Source: Stentor coeruleus | Taxonomy: Eukaryota; Ciliophora; Heterotrichea; Heterotrichida; Stentoridae | NCBI GenBank assembly: GCA_001970955.1 | Contig: MPUH01000414.1 | Location: forward strand, 1-56,015 | DNA length: 56,015 nucleotides | Direction: 5' to 3' | Shown: positions 18,143 to 26,984 of the stretch, in pieces | Position numbering within the stretch: the first letter of the stretch is position 1 | Layout: every line of letters begins with the position of its first letter | Notes under the pieces: model-generated | What the model was told of the DNA's origin: nothing | What the model saw: the letters and a program-made list of their open reading frames with translations, nothing else | Database searches by the model: none | Made by a program: the position numbers and the translations under genes

Positions 18143-19258
18143 ATGATAAGAATTTTTCTATGTTTGTATCAAGCCTTCAGCGCAAAAGTCCCTATAAATA
18201 TCTACAAAAAGTCACTAGATCCCATAAACATCCCTCAATCTAACAATTTTACCATCATCACTTCTAACTCCAGCTTGTGTGAATCATGTTTTTTTATAGG
18301 ATCAAGTGCAGATACCCCAAATCTTGATTTTACTCAGAATAAAACTATCTGGAAAACTATTGGAGAATTTACAAGTATCGAAAGTTATATCAATAAAAAA
18401 CTAGAATTAATTATCCCTCCAAAAAACTTTACTTCTAATATTAAAATCAGTGTTTTTTCTTTTACTCAAGAAATAGGAATAATTGACCTTGTTATTAGTT
18501 ATACAAATTCAGGATGTCCTGTTGAGTGTGAAGAACATGGAAAATGCTTAAATAATGAATTTGGAATAAAATATTGTCAGTGTTTTGAAGGGTATTTTGG
18601 ATATGGTTGTAGTGTTTTAGTTAAAGATGCAAAAATTGATGATTCGGTAAGTACAAATGTTACTGATTTTGGAATTGCGTTTTTTAATATTGAAATGAAA
18701 AGTGGTGTAACTCAAATTGTTTCATATGATCCGAAAAATGAAGTTTTCTTTTTCTCGAATGCCAATCCTAATTATTTACCATCTTTTTTAGATTGTCAAG
18801 ATAAATGTGATGAGTCAGAGTTAGGGGTATGTAATGAAAGTAAATGTTATATTGGATTTTTGTGTGCTAAAAAAGATCAATGTTCTATTAATATTAAAAA
18901 TACTGTAAAAGTTGCTAGTCGGAGCATTTTACTTATTGTAATAATAAGTACTTTTACTATTATTTGTGGGCTTGGAATACCTTTGCTTATTTTTTTATGT
19001 TGCAGAAGATGTAGTCAGGCTCGTAATGAAGTTCCAAAACAAATGAGCGCTGAAGAGTTTGAAAATTTGTGTCCTGAAATTAAATGGAGTGATGATAACA
19101 AATCAGAAACATGCTCAATATGCTTAGATGATTTTAATTCTTCAGATAGAATTAGGAAACTGAAATGTAATCATATTTTCCATACAAAATGCATTGATGA
19201 ATGGGCATTATCACACCCTACTTGTCCAGTATGCAAGGATGTTATAAAAATTAGTTAA
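18143..19258 (+). CDS. type I membrane protein with EGF-like and RING-H2 domains
   Basis: 371 residues from ATG 18143. The N-terminus is a short hydrophobic signal peptide. The lumenal part has several Asn-x-Ser/Thr sites and an EGF-like module at about 124-152 (six cysteines, Cys-Gln-Cys-Phe-Glu-Gly-Tyr-Phe-Gly). A second Cys-rich stretch follows near 220-250. One membrane helix spans about 259-284, followed by a Cys-Cys-Arg-Arg cytosolic start. The C-terminus is a complete RING-H2 (C-x2-C-x14-C-x-H-x2-H-x2-C-x10-C-x2-C) at about 323-363. This is the layout of transmembrane E3 ubiquitin ligases of the secretory and endosomal system, such as the PA-TM-RING group, but with an EGF module rather than a PA domain. 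All zinc ligands are present, so it should be active. The substrate is unknown. Confidence 0.88.
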   Translation: MIRIFLCLYQAFSAKVPINIYKKSLDPINIPQSNNFTIITSNSSLCESCFFIGSSADTPNLDFTQNKTIWKTIGEFTSIESYINKKLELIIPPKNFTSNIKISVFSFTQEIGIIDLVISYTNSGCPVECEEHGKCLNNEFGIKYCQCFEGYFGYGCSVLVKDAKIDDSVSTNVTDFGIAFFNIEMKSGVTQIVSYDPKNEVFFFSNANPNYLPSFLDCQDKCDESELGVCNESKCYIGFLCAKKDQCSINIKNTVKVASRSILLIVIISTFTIICGLGIPLLIFLCCRRCSQARNEVPKQMSAEEFENLCPEIKWSDDNKSETCSICLDDFNSSDRIRKLKCNHIFHTKCIDEWALSHPTCPVCKDVIKIS

Positions 19259-19382
19259 AAAGTTTATTATGCTATGCTGATTTAAGGTAATAAGTAAGTT
19301 TTAATAATAATATGATAATTTATGGAAGATGATATCTTATGTAGTTTATAGTTAAATTTATTTTGAATACTAGTTTAATTTT

Positions 19383-19586
19383 TTAAAACTGTATGTTTAG
19401 AGTAGAATTCTGATGGTGCTTCTTTTTAGATTCTTGAATATCAGATATGTAATCCAAGTTCTCATTAGATTCCAGATATTCCTTTAGCAACTATCTTTAA
19501 CACAAAATATCATATACCTTCGATTCTTTAGCATTATCATATAATCCTAAATACGCTTTTTTTAATAATTCCACAAAACAAGCCAT
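19383..19586 (-). CDS. small hypothetical protein with a putative 27-nt intron
   Basis: ATG at 19586 opens a 23-codon exon. A GT...AG segment of 27 nt (19491-19517) contains stops. Its removal joins to a second open exon of 35 codons ending in TAA at 19383-19385. The 58-residue product is helical and Lys/Glu-rich, with Leu-Leu-Lys-Lys-Ala-Tyr-Leu-Gly-Leu-Tyr in exon 1 and Leu-Leu-Lys-Glu-Tyr-Leu-Glu-Ser-Asn in exon 2. Both sides are in phase, which supports splicing. The length is the doubt: every other intron placed here is 15 or 16 nt. A small degraded gene is the alternative. The family is not recognised. The remainder of 19259-20031 shows no convincing gene, although a few short minus-strand stretches near 19,640-19,860 look weakly coding. 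Confidence 0.45.
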
Positions 19587-20031
19587 AAAATCTCACAATA
19601 AAAAATTATAATAAAGTATATTAAAGGAGAAGCATAAAGATTTTAAGTAGGGATATTATCAAGAAACAGTTTGTTTATTTTTGATAGCAAGTATAAAAAA
19701 ACTGATATCCTATTTACTAAACCTTCATCTTCATAATATCTTGAATAAAACTTATCGTCTTTTATTCATTATCCATAACTTTTTCAAACAAAGATATAAA
19801 AATATACAATTTAGCTATTGAGACATTCTATTTTTACTCATAATCTAATCTAAAATTAAAAATTGTTGATTTGATTATATGATTTTAACCATTTTTACCA
19901 TTATGCCTATAAATATACTATTTTAGATAAGTATGGAATAGTTCTGATACCGATGGTAGGCTAATATCAGACAACAATTGATAATCATAGAATTAAATAT
20001 CTGGATAATGGTTAATTGCATCTTATAAACA

Positions 20032-21678
20032 ATGGAAAAAGGTGTTATCCATATGGAGCAGCAGCTAAAATCAGCAATTGCTCTGCTACAGGAACTTAAA
20101 GATAACAACATACCTATAGATATGGATGAGAGCATGCTCCTCAGTAAGCAGTTCGAGTCTTGTAAATCAGATTATCTAAACTCATTACAGAAAGACCTTC
20201 TAACAAGCAAAGAAAAGCTAATACAAGAAATGCAAGAGGCTATAAAAACCTTCGATGAAACTTTCACAAACGCAACCCAAGATATAATAAGCGAACTCAA
20301 CAGTGGTGCAGAAGCCAAAAAAGAAGCTAGAAGTGGGATTTTCAGTCAAAAAGTCCACAAAGTTCGTTCCTCCCTGCTAAATCGCATGTACCAAAATGAA
20401 GACGCTAGAACAGTATATCACATTTTCATAGCAATCATGTTAATCATGATCTTAGGGGAAATGCTTAATACTTACATAAGTAAAGGTGTTCTCATTGATT
20501 TATCACTATTTACTTATGTATTTGGAGATATTTATGCTGTAACAGCATTTTGGTTCCTTATGGCTGGATGGAGTTTCTTAATAGTACCTTTAGTCCGTGT
20601 AATCCATGATTATAAACTTACAATTATTTCTTGGTTGCCAATGTATACTTTAATGCAGTTTATTGGTATAATAGTCCCATGTGCTTTTTGTATTTATCGT
20701 AAACTCCCGATTGCAAGTGGGTTTATTATTACTTGCGAATTTTCAAGAATGTTTATGAAAACACACTCATACCTTAGAGAAAAACTCTTATTTGCCAATG
20801 GGGAAAATGAATGGGCGACTTATATACCTGATGGATTGAAAAAAAAAGGTGTCACACTTGAATCACTTAATCTCCCTGTAATGGACATAAAAGACCTAAA
20901 TACAGAATTCCGCAGATATTGTTACTTTTTCTTCGCTCCAACATTAATTTTCAGAGACTCCTACCCTAGAATCCCAACACCTTTGAAATTCTCTAATATT
21001 TTTATTGGTGTTACAAATGTTATAGGGACTATTTTCTATACATTTATTATCTTTCAAGCATGGTGTGTACCTTATTTCCAAGAATCATGGAAAGAGTCTT
21101 ACAACTTAAGATTTATTCTTTTTTCTTGGTTCCGAACAATGATTCCAGGGACAATGTTGCTTATATTAATGTTCTTTGGTATGCTTCATAGCTGGTTTAA
21201 TATGTGGGCTGAAATTCTACGTTTTGGTGATAGACAGTTCTATACTGATTGGTGGAATGTGTCAAATTTCGCTGATTATTATCGTAAATGGAATATTGTT
21301 GTTCATGAATGGCTATTTCATTACGTATATCAAGATATGTTAAGATTTAGTCGTGGTAAATGTTCTCAGCTTCAATGTTTTTTTGCTGTTTTTATTATAT
21401 CAGCCCTTATGCATGAACTTATTTTAGCTGTGTCTATGCAATTCTTTTATCCAATACTTTTAGTTATGTTTGGTGGACCTGGGGTTATTTATACTTTTTT
21501 TAGTAGAAGGGATTCAAGGTTTTTGAATGTGTTTGTTTGGTCAATGTTCTTTGTGGGAAATGGACTTTTGGTTGTGTTTTATAGCTGGGAACATTTTGCT
21601 AGGAAAAGCATGGACCTTACACCAAAGTATGGATGGAAGACTTTTTTCATACCACATTCATGGGGATGCTTCGAATAA
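20032..21678 (+). CDS. sterol O-acyltransferase (ACAT/SOAT), MBOAT family
   Basis: 548 residues. The first 110 are soluble and coiled-coil-like; about nine membrane segments follow from residue 125. The MBOAT signature Phe-Tyr-x-Asp-Trp-Trp-Asn lies at 403-409 and the catalytic histidine is His461 in Ala-Leu-Met-His-Glu-Leu-Ile-Leu-Ala. A second conserved His-Glu-Trp-Leu follows the signature. The C-terminus (a Val-Trp-Ser-Met-Phe-Phe-Val-Gly-Asn-Gly-Leu-Leu block and Phe-Tyr-Ser-Trp-Glu) is closer to SOAT than to DGAT1. The enzyme joins fatty acyl-CoA to a sterol in the ER to make storage esters; the exact sterol cannot be read from sequence. The ATG at 20032 is followed by another Met at codon 8; the first is used because it sits in the usual A-rich leader. 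Stop TAA at 21676-21678. Confidence 0.9.
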   Translation: MEKGVIHMEQQLKSAIALLQELKDNNIPIDMDESMLLSKQFESCKSDYLNSLQKDLLTSKEKLIQEMQEAIKTFDETFTNATQDIISELNSGAEAKKEARSGIFSQKVHKVRSSLLNRMYQNEDARTVYHIFIAIMLIMILGEMLNTYISKGVLIDLSLFTYVFGDIYAVTAFWFLMAGWSFLIVPLVRVIHDYKLTIISWLPMYTLMQFIGIIVPCAFCIYRKLPIASGFIITCEFSRMFMKTHSYLREKLLFANGENEWATYIPDGLKKKGVTLESLNLPVMDIKDLNTEFRRYCYFFFAPTLIFRDSYPRIPTPLKFSNIFIGVTNVIGTIFYTFIIFQAWCVPYFQESWKESYNLRFILFSWFRTMIPGTMLLILMFFGMLHSWFNMWAEILRFGDRQFYTDWWNVSNFADYYRKWNIVVHEWLFHYVYQDMLRFSRGKCSQLQCFFAVFIISALMHELILAVSMQFFYPILLVMFGGPGVIYTFFSRRDSRFLNVFVWSMFFVGNGLLVVFYSWEHFARKSMDLTPKYGWKTFFIPHSWGCFE

Positions 21679-22522
21679 TTTAGGTAATTTACATATATTC
21701 TTATGAGAGTTTTAGTATAAGGATTTTTTAGATTGTTTTTGGTTTGAGAATTAGGATAAGGATTTTTTTGGATATAATTAGGATTATAGATAAGATAAGA
21801 TTAGACAAGAAAAGAAAAAATCAGATAAGGTTAGATTAGATTTTTCGAGTATAAGAATAAAAGATTTTGGAATTAGAGGATAGATTGGGAATTTATGGGA
21901 TAAAGTCTGCTTCGAGCTTGAAATATGGGATTCAAGATGGCTATAGGTTATTTTTGATTTAGCTTATAAGATTATCTATGGATTAGGATTTTGTTGATGT
22001 TTAAGTAGTCTTTATTTATAATTTTATTGACTTATGGGTAGACTTGCTTTTAGGGATAAGAATTGTTTTATGGACTATTTATTTAGCTATGCAATATAAG
22101 CTTATTTTTTGATTTCTAATCTTAAACTTATATCTACAGTGAAAAGAGTCAGCATCCTATTTTACTCCTTTCGTTCTAAAACATTAGCAAGGTTCGAAAA
22201 TTTTAATAATCATGATATACTTATTACCAAAAAACCTTTAATAAAACATAAAATTTTTCTTCTCATAAAAGCATATTTCACATACAACATAAACCAAAAA
22301 TACACATCTAAAACCTTAGCTTACCTTCACATCCATATATCTATCAATCTATCTTTACTTTGTCAAATCTTCAACAAACTCCCTTATTTCTTTTTCAAAC
22401 CCCAAAAACATCCTCAAAAGCCAACCCTTTTTTCTCTTCCCTCCTATTCCCAACTTTTAATTTTACTCATTTTCAGCCTAGTTAGATTATCTTTACTCCA
22501 TTAAAATCTTATAATAAATAAA
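21679..22522. other. intergenic with a sharp composition switch
   Basis: No gene is supported. From 21,680 to about 22,100 the + strand is purine- and G-rich, including a run near 21,790-21,850 made of AGATAAG/ATTAGA-like words. From about 22,120 to 22,520 it is C-rich and nearly G-free. The switch marks the 3' flank of SOAT and the 5' flank of the ZIP gene. A 131-codon open frame at 22109-22504 starts with TTG and has no ATG near its start or motif; I reject it. Confidence 0.5.
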
Positions 22523-23437
22523 ATGAACGAATTAACAGCTATCAAAGTAATCTTCATCTTCGTTATGTTCTTCAGTGCTGCCATAGCTGGCTCAGTACCG
22601 ATCTTTTCCAAGTCATTTAGAAACAACAAAAAATTGATAAGTACAGGAAATTGCTTCGCAGCAGGGATCTTTTTAATAGTCGGAGTAGTCCATTTACTAA
22701 GAGAATCTCAAGAATCTTTTGAGGAAGCTCTTAAAGAAGAAATGCCTGTAGGTTATGTTGTTGCCCTAGGTGGGTACACTATGATTCTCTTTATAGAAAA
22801 CATATTATTTGGTGGACATAACCATGATATAGAAGAGCCATCAAAAAACCAAGGATCTTTAGTTAATGAAAGGTCAGAAATTGTAATTTTAAATAAAGAA
22901 AAACCTCTTGAAGAAGAATTTGCTAGACCAGATCCTCAACCAGAATGTGAAAATGCTGAATGCCCAGTCACAAAGCCACATGCTTCACATAATGAATATA
23001 TTCCTGGAATCATATTAACTACAGCGCTTATTGTACACTCAATATTTGAAGGTATTGCTGGAGGATTACTTACAACAAAATCTTCAGTTATAAGTGTTGG
23101 TATTGCAATACTTATACATAATATACCTGCAGCTATAGCTTTGGGTGTTAAATTGGAAAAAGCTTCAAAAACAGTGTCGATAATTTTGATGTTTTTATTT
23201 GTCTTGTCTTCACCTCTTGGGATTGCTATTGGGATTTCACTTTCAGAATTAGCTTATCCGATTATTAGGGCAATATTTTTGAGTATTAGTGCTGGGACGT
23301 TTATTTATATTGGGTGCACGGAGATTTTAGCTGAAGAAATGCATGATAAAAGCAATAAAATATTGAAATTTACCGGGTTTATAGTTGGATTTGTTCCTTT
23401 GGCGATGGCAGCGATTTTTATCAAAGAGGAGGATTAG
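22523..23437 (+). CDS. ZIP (SLC39) family metal transporter
   Basis: 304 residues, ATG 22523, TAG stop. Eight hydrophobic segments are visible, three before and five after a His/Glu/Asp-rich cytosolic loop at about 95-155 that contains His-Asn-His and Cys-rich metal-binding stretches. Helix 4 carries the family signature His-Ser-Ile-Phe-Glu-Gly, and helix 5 has Ile-His-Asn-Ile-Pro-Ala-Ala-Ile-Ala-Leu-Gly, which supplies the second metal-site histidine. Members move zinc or iron into the cytosol from outside or from organelles; the metal and membrane cannot be decided from sequence, though the His-Ser-x-x-Glu-Gly form is that of the ZIP1-3 subfamily. The N-terminus is immediately hydrophobic, consistent with a membrane start rather than a cleaved signal. 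Confidence 0.9.
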   Translation: MNELTAIKVIFIFVMFFSAAIAGSVPIFSKSFRNNKKLISTGNCFAAGIFLIVGVVHLLRESQESFEEALKEEMPVGYVVALGGYTMILFIENILFGGHNHDIEEPSKNQGSLVNERSEIVILNKEKPLEEEFARPDPQPECENAECPVTKPHASHNEYIPGIILTTALIVHSIFEGIAGGLLTTKSSVISVGIAILIHNIPAAIALGVKLEKASKTVSIILMFLFVLSSPLGIAIGISLSELAYPIIRAIFLSISAGTFIYIGCTEILAEEMHDKSNKILKFTGFIVGFVPLAMAAIFIKEED

Positions 23438-23779
23438 ATAAAGGCTTAATCAGAATAATTAATAGCAAAATTGTGTGAAAAATATGATATTAATAAATAT
23501 ATGCACATGATAAATTAGAATAACTTAGAAATTATAAAATGATATAAATAATTCTAGTCTCAAGAGTTTGGATTTATTTTATTACTTCAATTTTATTATA
23601 TAAATTCCACCTTTTGAGTAAATTCTCATTCCACTCTATAAAAAATAATGAACACATTACCATAAAATTTTCTCTTTATTATCAAAAATATAAGCTTCTT
23701 CTTATCTACATCTAATCAAAAGCTTTCAATCCCCAAACCAAAATCTATTCTTTTTTATCAGTGACAATTACTAATAAAA
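23438..23779. other. intergenic between ZIP and SEC11
   Basis: No gene seen in 342 bases. The last 150 bases before SEC11 are C- and T-rich on the + strand, as before other plus-strand genes here. Confidence 0.5.
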
Positions 23780-24328
23780 ATGCACGCCTTAACAGATACA
23801 TGGCATGAGTTCAAGACAATGGACAAACGCCGGCGTGCTCTTCAAGCCATAAACCTCCTCTTAGTGATTTCAACCGCTTTAATGACTTGGAAGTTTTTCA
23901 TGGTAGCCTCTTGGAGCGAAAGTCCAATTGTTGTTGTTCTAAGTGGTTCAATGGAGCCAGCTTATTATCGAGGGGACATATTGTTCTTAGAGCTCACATA
24001 TAATCCTCCAATGAATGTTGGTGATGTTGTTGTTTACAAATTAGGTGATCGAGATATTCCAATTGTTCATAGGATTATAAGTGTCCATGAAGAAAAAGAT
24101 GAACTTTATATGCTGACTAAAGGGGATAATAATCGTGTTAATGATCGAGGACTTTATTCTCAAGGACAATTTTGGATTACTCGAAAGGATTTAATGGGAA
24201 GAGTATGGTTTTATATACCTTATGTTGGGATTATAACAATCTGGCTTAATGACTATCCACCGCTAAAATATGCACTTATTAGCTTTATGGTAATTGTTGG
24301 GCTTACTTCAAGAGAACCACAAGGATAA
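23780..24328 (+). CDS. SEC11: signal peptidase complex catalytic subunit SEC11
   Basis: 182 residues, close to the family length. A single N-terminal membrane anchor spans about 22-42, preceded by a basic Lys-Arg-Arg-Arg. The catalytic serine is Ser57 in Leu-Ser-Gly-Ser-Met-Glu-Pro. The eukaryotic-type histidine that replaces the bacterial lysine is His97 in Ile-Val-His-Arg. The acidic residue follows in Thr-Lys-Gly-Asp-Asn-Asn (Asp116), and a Gly-Arg-Val-Trp-Phe-Tyr-Ile-Pro-Tyr-Val-Gly block closes the fold. This is the protease that removes signal peptides from secreted and membrane proteins in the ER, together with SPC1, SPC2 and SPC3. A C-terminal hydrophobic segment is also present. All active-site residues are intact. 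Confidence 0.95.
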   Translation: MHALTDTWHEFKTMDKRRRALQAINLLLVISTALMTWKFFMVASWSESPIVVVLSGSMEPAYYRGDILFLELTYNPPMNVGDVVVYKLGDRDIPIVHRIISVHEEKDELYMLTKGDNNRVNDRGLYSQGQFWITRKDLMGRVWFYIPYVGIITIWLNDYPPLKYALISFMVIVGLTSREPQG

Positions 24329-24372
24329 GTAGAAATGATATTTTGGAGAAATAGATAGTAAAAATTTATAAT

Positions 24373-24489
24373 ATGCCTAGTTTTAAAAGAATTAAGGATA
24401 TGGTGAATTTAAGAGAATGGGTTGGGATTGAAGATTTTGATGTGAAAAATATTTGTTTAGAAAATTTTTATCATTTTGAGGGAGTATAA
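24373..24489 (+). CDS. very small ORF downstream of SEC11
   Basis: A 38-codon ATG-to-TAA frame in the 3' flank of SEC11. The residue mix is protein-like (Arg-Ile-Lys-Asp-Met-Val-Asn-Leu-Arg-Glu-Trp, then Glu-Asp-Phe-Asp-Val). No intron extends it and no family is recognised. G-rich 3' flanks in this window produce such frames by chance, so this is weak. The rest of 24329-24854 is empty. Confidence 0.2.
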   Translation: MPSFKRIKDMVNLREWVGIEDFDVKNICLENFYHFEGV

Positions 24490-24854
24490 TTTTTGGGTTT
24501 TTAGATATGGTTGCTGTAGAATAAGCTCGCCTTATAGGTCTTTCAATATAGTATCTCAACAACTTTATGGTTTAAAAAATTTGTATGTTTTAATTTTCAT
24601 TATATTATTTATCTTAAAGTCCATTCTTTAATAATTAAATTAAAAAAACCTATAATCCAGATTAAAATTTTAAGTAATTTTCAATCAGTAGTCAAATCTC
24701 ATTGGAAAAATAAATTCTCAAAAAAACTCCTATATTTCACATACATAAAATTAAACTCCTAAAAAAAACTAATCATTCATCAAGGATATCCATACTTATT
24801 ATAAACTTTACAAGATATAAAAAACATTTAAATAATATTAATTTATATTTTATC

Positions 24855-25526
24855 TCAAAATGAATGATAAACATTAGGAGGAGCTTCTAATATTTTAACT
24901 GCAACATCATCAGGAATATTCCCTTGACTTCTTTGAAAATACCTCCTTCCAAGCAGATAATCTCTTTCAATACTTGTCAGATTTTTTATCAAAATTATAA
25001 ACTTCAAATCAAGTACAGAAATATACAATTCAAGTACAACTATTAAAAGTTGAATTATAAGCACAGGAATTGTATATCTTAATATTAAGAGAATGATTCT
25101 TAAAATTACTACTGATAGTAAATAGCATAGATACAGTACACAAAGTTTTAAATTAAATTTCCTACTTCCTATAAAGCCAATAAATGGTAAAAAAATCACA
25201 GCGATAACTAAGTAATATATTCCGTAGTAAAGGATAAAAGTAATAAAAATGCAGTCTATTATAGAAAGCCAGCATATTTTTCTAGATAAAACTAGAGTTA
25301 GATCTAGTTTATTTTGTTGCTCTGGCGAAAATATTGAAGGACTATCGGGGAAAGTGAAGTTTGGATCAGCTAAAAAAATTGGAGGGAGGATTATAAGCTG
25401 ATCAGTCGAACTTAAAACCCTTTCTGTGTCTATATTATAATTTCCAATAATAATCTCTGGAGAAGAATCATCATTACTATCTTTTCTTTCTTCATTTTGT
25501 GAGGTTATATCCTGTTGAATATCCAT
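24855..25526 (-). CDS. four-helix membrane protein, unrecognised
   Basis: 223 residues, ATG at 25526. The first 75 residues are acidic and polar (Ser-Asn-Asp-Asp-Ser-Ser-Pro-Glu). Residues 80-185 contain about four closely spaced hydrophobic helices rich in Ile, Leu, Tyr and Phe with few polar residues. The tail has Glu-Arg-Asp-Tyr-Leu-Leu-Gly-Arg-Arg-Tyr-Phe and ends soluble; if the helix count is right, both ends face the cytosol. No transporter or enzyme motif is visible. Similar short four-helix proteins are lineage-specific in ciliates; function unknown. Confidence 0.65.
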   Translation of the reverse strand: MDIQQDITSQNEERKDSNDDSSPEIIIGNYNIDTERVLSSTDQLIILPPIFLADPNFTFPDSPSIFSPEQQNKLDLTLVLSRKICWLSIIDCIFITFILYYGIYYLVIAVIFLPFIGFIGSRKFNLKLCVLYLCYLLSVVILRIILLILRYTIPVLIIQLLIVVLELYISVLDLKFIILIKNLTSIERDYLLGRRYFQRSQGNIPDDVAVKILEAPPNVYHSF

Positions 25527-26239
25527 ATATTATTAGATCATTAGAAATTATTTTTTAGTTTTAATATTTTAGATTGTAGGAATTGAATTTCTAATTAATA
25601 AAACGGGATTTTAGTATTTTCGTGCTTTAAAATCAATGATAATTGTAAATAATTAGTGTTTTTAGGATATTTTATCAACTTTATTAAATCTTAATATTAT
25701 TATCTTTAAAAATTACTTATAAAAACTTATAGCCTTGCTATAATAATAATGAAAATATTATCATAAATCATTTAGTTATATAAATAAAGTTCATCCAGCT
25801 CATGTTTTTGATGTAAAATTAACACAACTCTTTCGAGAAAAAAAAATATTTAATAACTCCAAATCAAATTTCTTTTTAGTCAAATCCCTAACTTTATTCA
25901 TTAAAACCCACAAAGCAAAAAATATAAAACTCTCTTAACAAAACCTAAAACTATCAACTCTATAAATACATAAACTAAATTTCACAAATACTCTTAAAGT
26001 AAAACTTATAAATCATAAAACCTTTACACTCATAAACCTCATCTCTTCAAACCATTAAAAATTTCCAAACCCAAAATCTCCAATCAAACTATTATCCCTC
26101 AACCCCCTAATAATCCAAAGCACCTACTATATCTTTTTATCCTCCTCTCTTTCCACAACACCCACAACACCCATTAACACCTTTCCATAACTTGTTTTTT
26201 TCATTTAAACCTATATCTCTATCAATCCTAAAAACTAAC
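25527..26239. other. intergenic between two minus-strand genes
   Basis: No gene seen. The part nearest the membrane-protein start is G/T-rich on +, and 25,860-26,230 is strongly C-rich with almost no G on +, so the minus (sense) strand is G-rich after the Rab stop, as in other 3' flanks. Confidence 0.5.
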
Positions 26240-26854
26240 TTAACAACACCCTTTCTTCTTATTCGTTGGTTGGGTTGTTTTAATCTGAATAGGCTGAGCA
26301 ACAGGCTTAGGCTCCGTTTTCACAGGGTTTTTCCTCATTAGTATCTTAGCAATTTCCACAAACGCCTCATTAACTTTTTCATTAGTCTTAGCTGAAGCTT
26401 CAAAAAACCCATCAATCTTATTTTCCTCAACAAACTTTTCAGCTATATCAGTATCAACTTCTCTTTCATCATCAGCTAAATCAACCATATTCCCAACAAG
26501 CATCACCGTAACATCTGGTGCTGAATTTGTTCTAACTTCTCTAAGCCAGTCTTCAAGATTATCAAAACTCTCAAGTCTTGTTAAATCATACATCAAAATA
26601 ACCCCATTAGCATTTCTATAGAAACTTCTAGTTATAGCTCTAAATGCTTCTTGACCTGCTGTGTCCCATAGTTCAAGCTTAATATTTTTGTCGCCAATAG
26701 TAAGAGTTCTAGCTCCATACTCAACACCTATAGTCACATTATGGTCATCTTTGAAGTTTCCTTCAGTGAACTGCATGAAAAAGCAAGACTTGCCTACACC
26801 TGAATCCCCAATTATAATGATCTTAAAAATCATATCTGGGTGTTCTTCTGACAT
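26240..26854 (-). CDS. Rab-family small GTPase with altered G4 motif
   Basis: 204 residues. G1 is Gly-Asp-Ser-Gly-Val-Gly-Lys-Ser (16-23), switch I has Thr-Ile-Gly-Val-Glu-Tyr-Gly-Ala-Arg, G3 is Trp-Asp-Thr-Ala-Gly-Gln-Glu (63-69), and G5 is Ala-Ser-Ala-Lys. The G4 motif reads Asn122-Met123-Val124-Asp125 where nearly all Rabs have Asn-Lys-x-Asp. After Gln-Glu the usual Arg-Phe is Ala-Phe. The C-terminus Lys-Lys-Lys-Gly-Cys-Cys is a double-geranylgeranylation site. The Gly-Val-Glu-Tyr-Gly-Ala-Arg element and Arg-Ser-Phe-Tyr-Arg-Asn-Ala point to the Rab2/Rab4/Rab14 group, which acts in early secretory or endosomal transport; a closer assignment is not possible by eye. Methionine at 123 may weaken guanine binding. 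Confidence 0.9.
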   Translation of the reverse strand: MSEEHPDMIFKIIIIGDSGVGKSCFFMQFTEGNFKDDHNVTIGVEYGARTLTIGDKNIKLELWDTAGQEAFRAITRSFYRNANGVILMYDLTRLESFDNLEDWLREVRTNSAPDVTVMLVGNMVDLADDEREVDTDIAEKFVEENKIDGFFEASAKTNEKVNEAFVEIAKILMRKNPVKTEPKPVAQPIQIKTTQPTNKKKGCC

Positions 26855-26984
26855 TTATTATATAAAAAACTCATTTTTTCTACACGTTGTATGCATTACA
26901 TGATTATAAAATCTAATCTTTTATGATATTTTAACCTATTTTGATAATATTCTTATATAAAAAAAGGTATATTTAATTAGTCTA

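Noticed and set aside
21780..21850. Purine-rich AGATAAG/ATTAGA-like run as a satellite or telomere-like repeat
   Set aside because: The words are irregular with no fixed period; it fits the G-rich 3' flank composition.
22109..22504. 131-codon open frame upstream of the ZIP gene
   Set aside because: It starts with TTG, has no motif, and lies in C-rich, G-poor 5' flank where stops are rare by composition.
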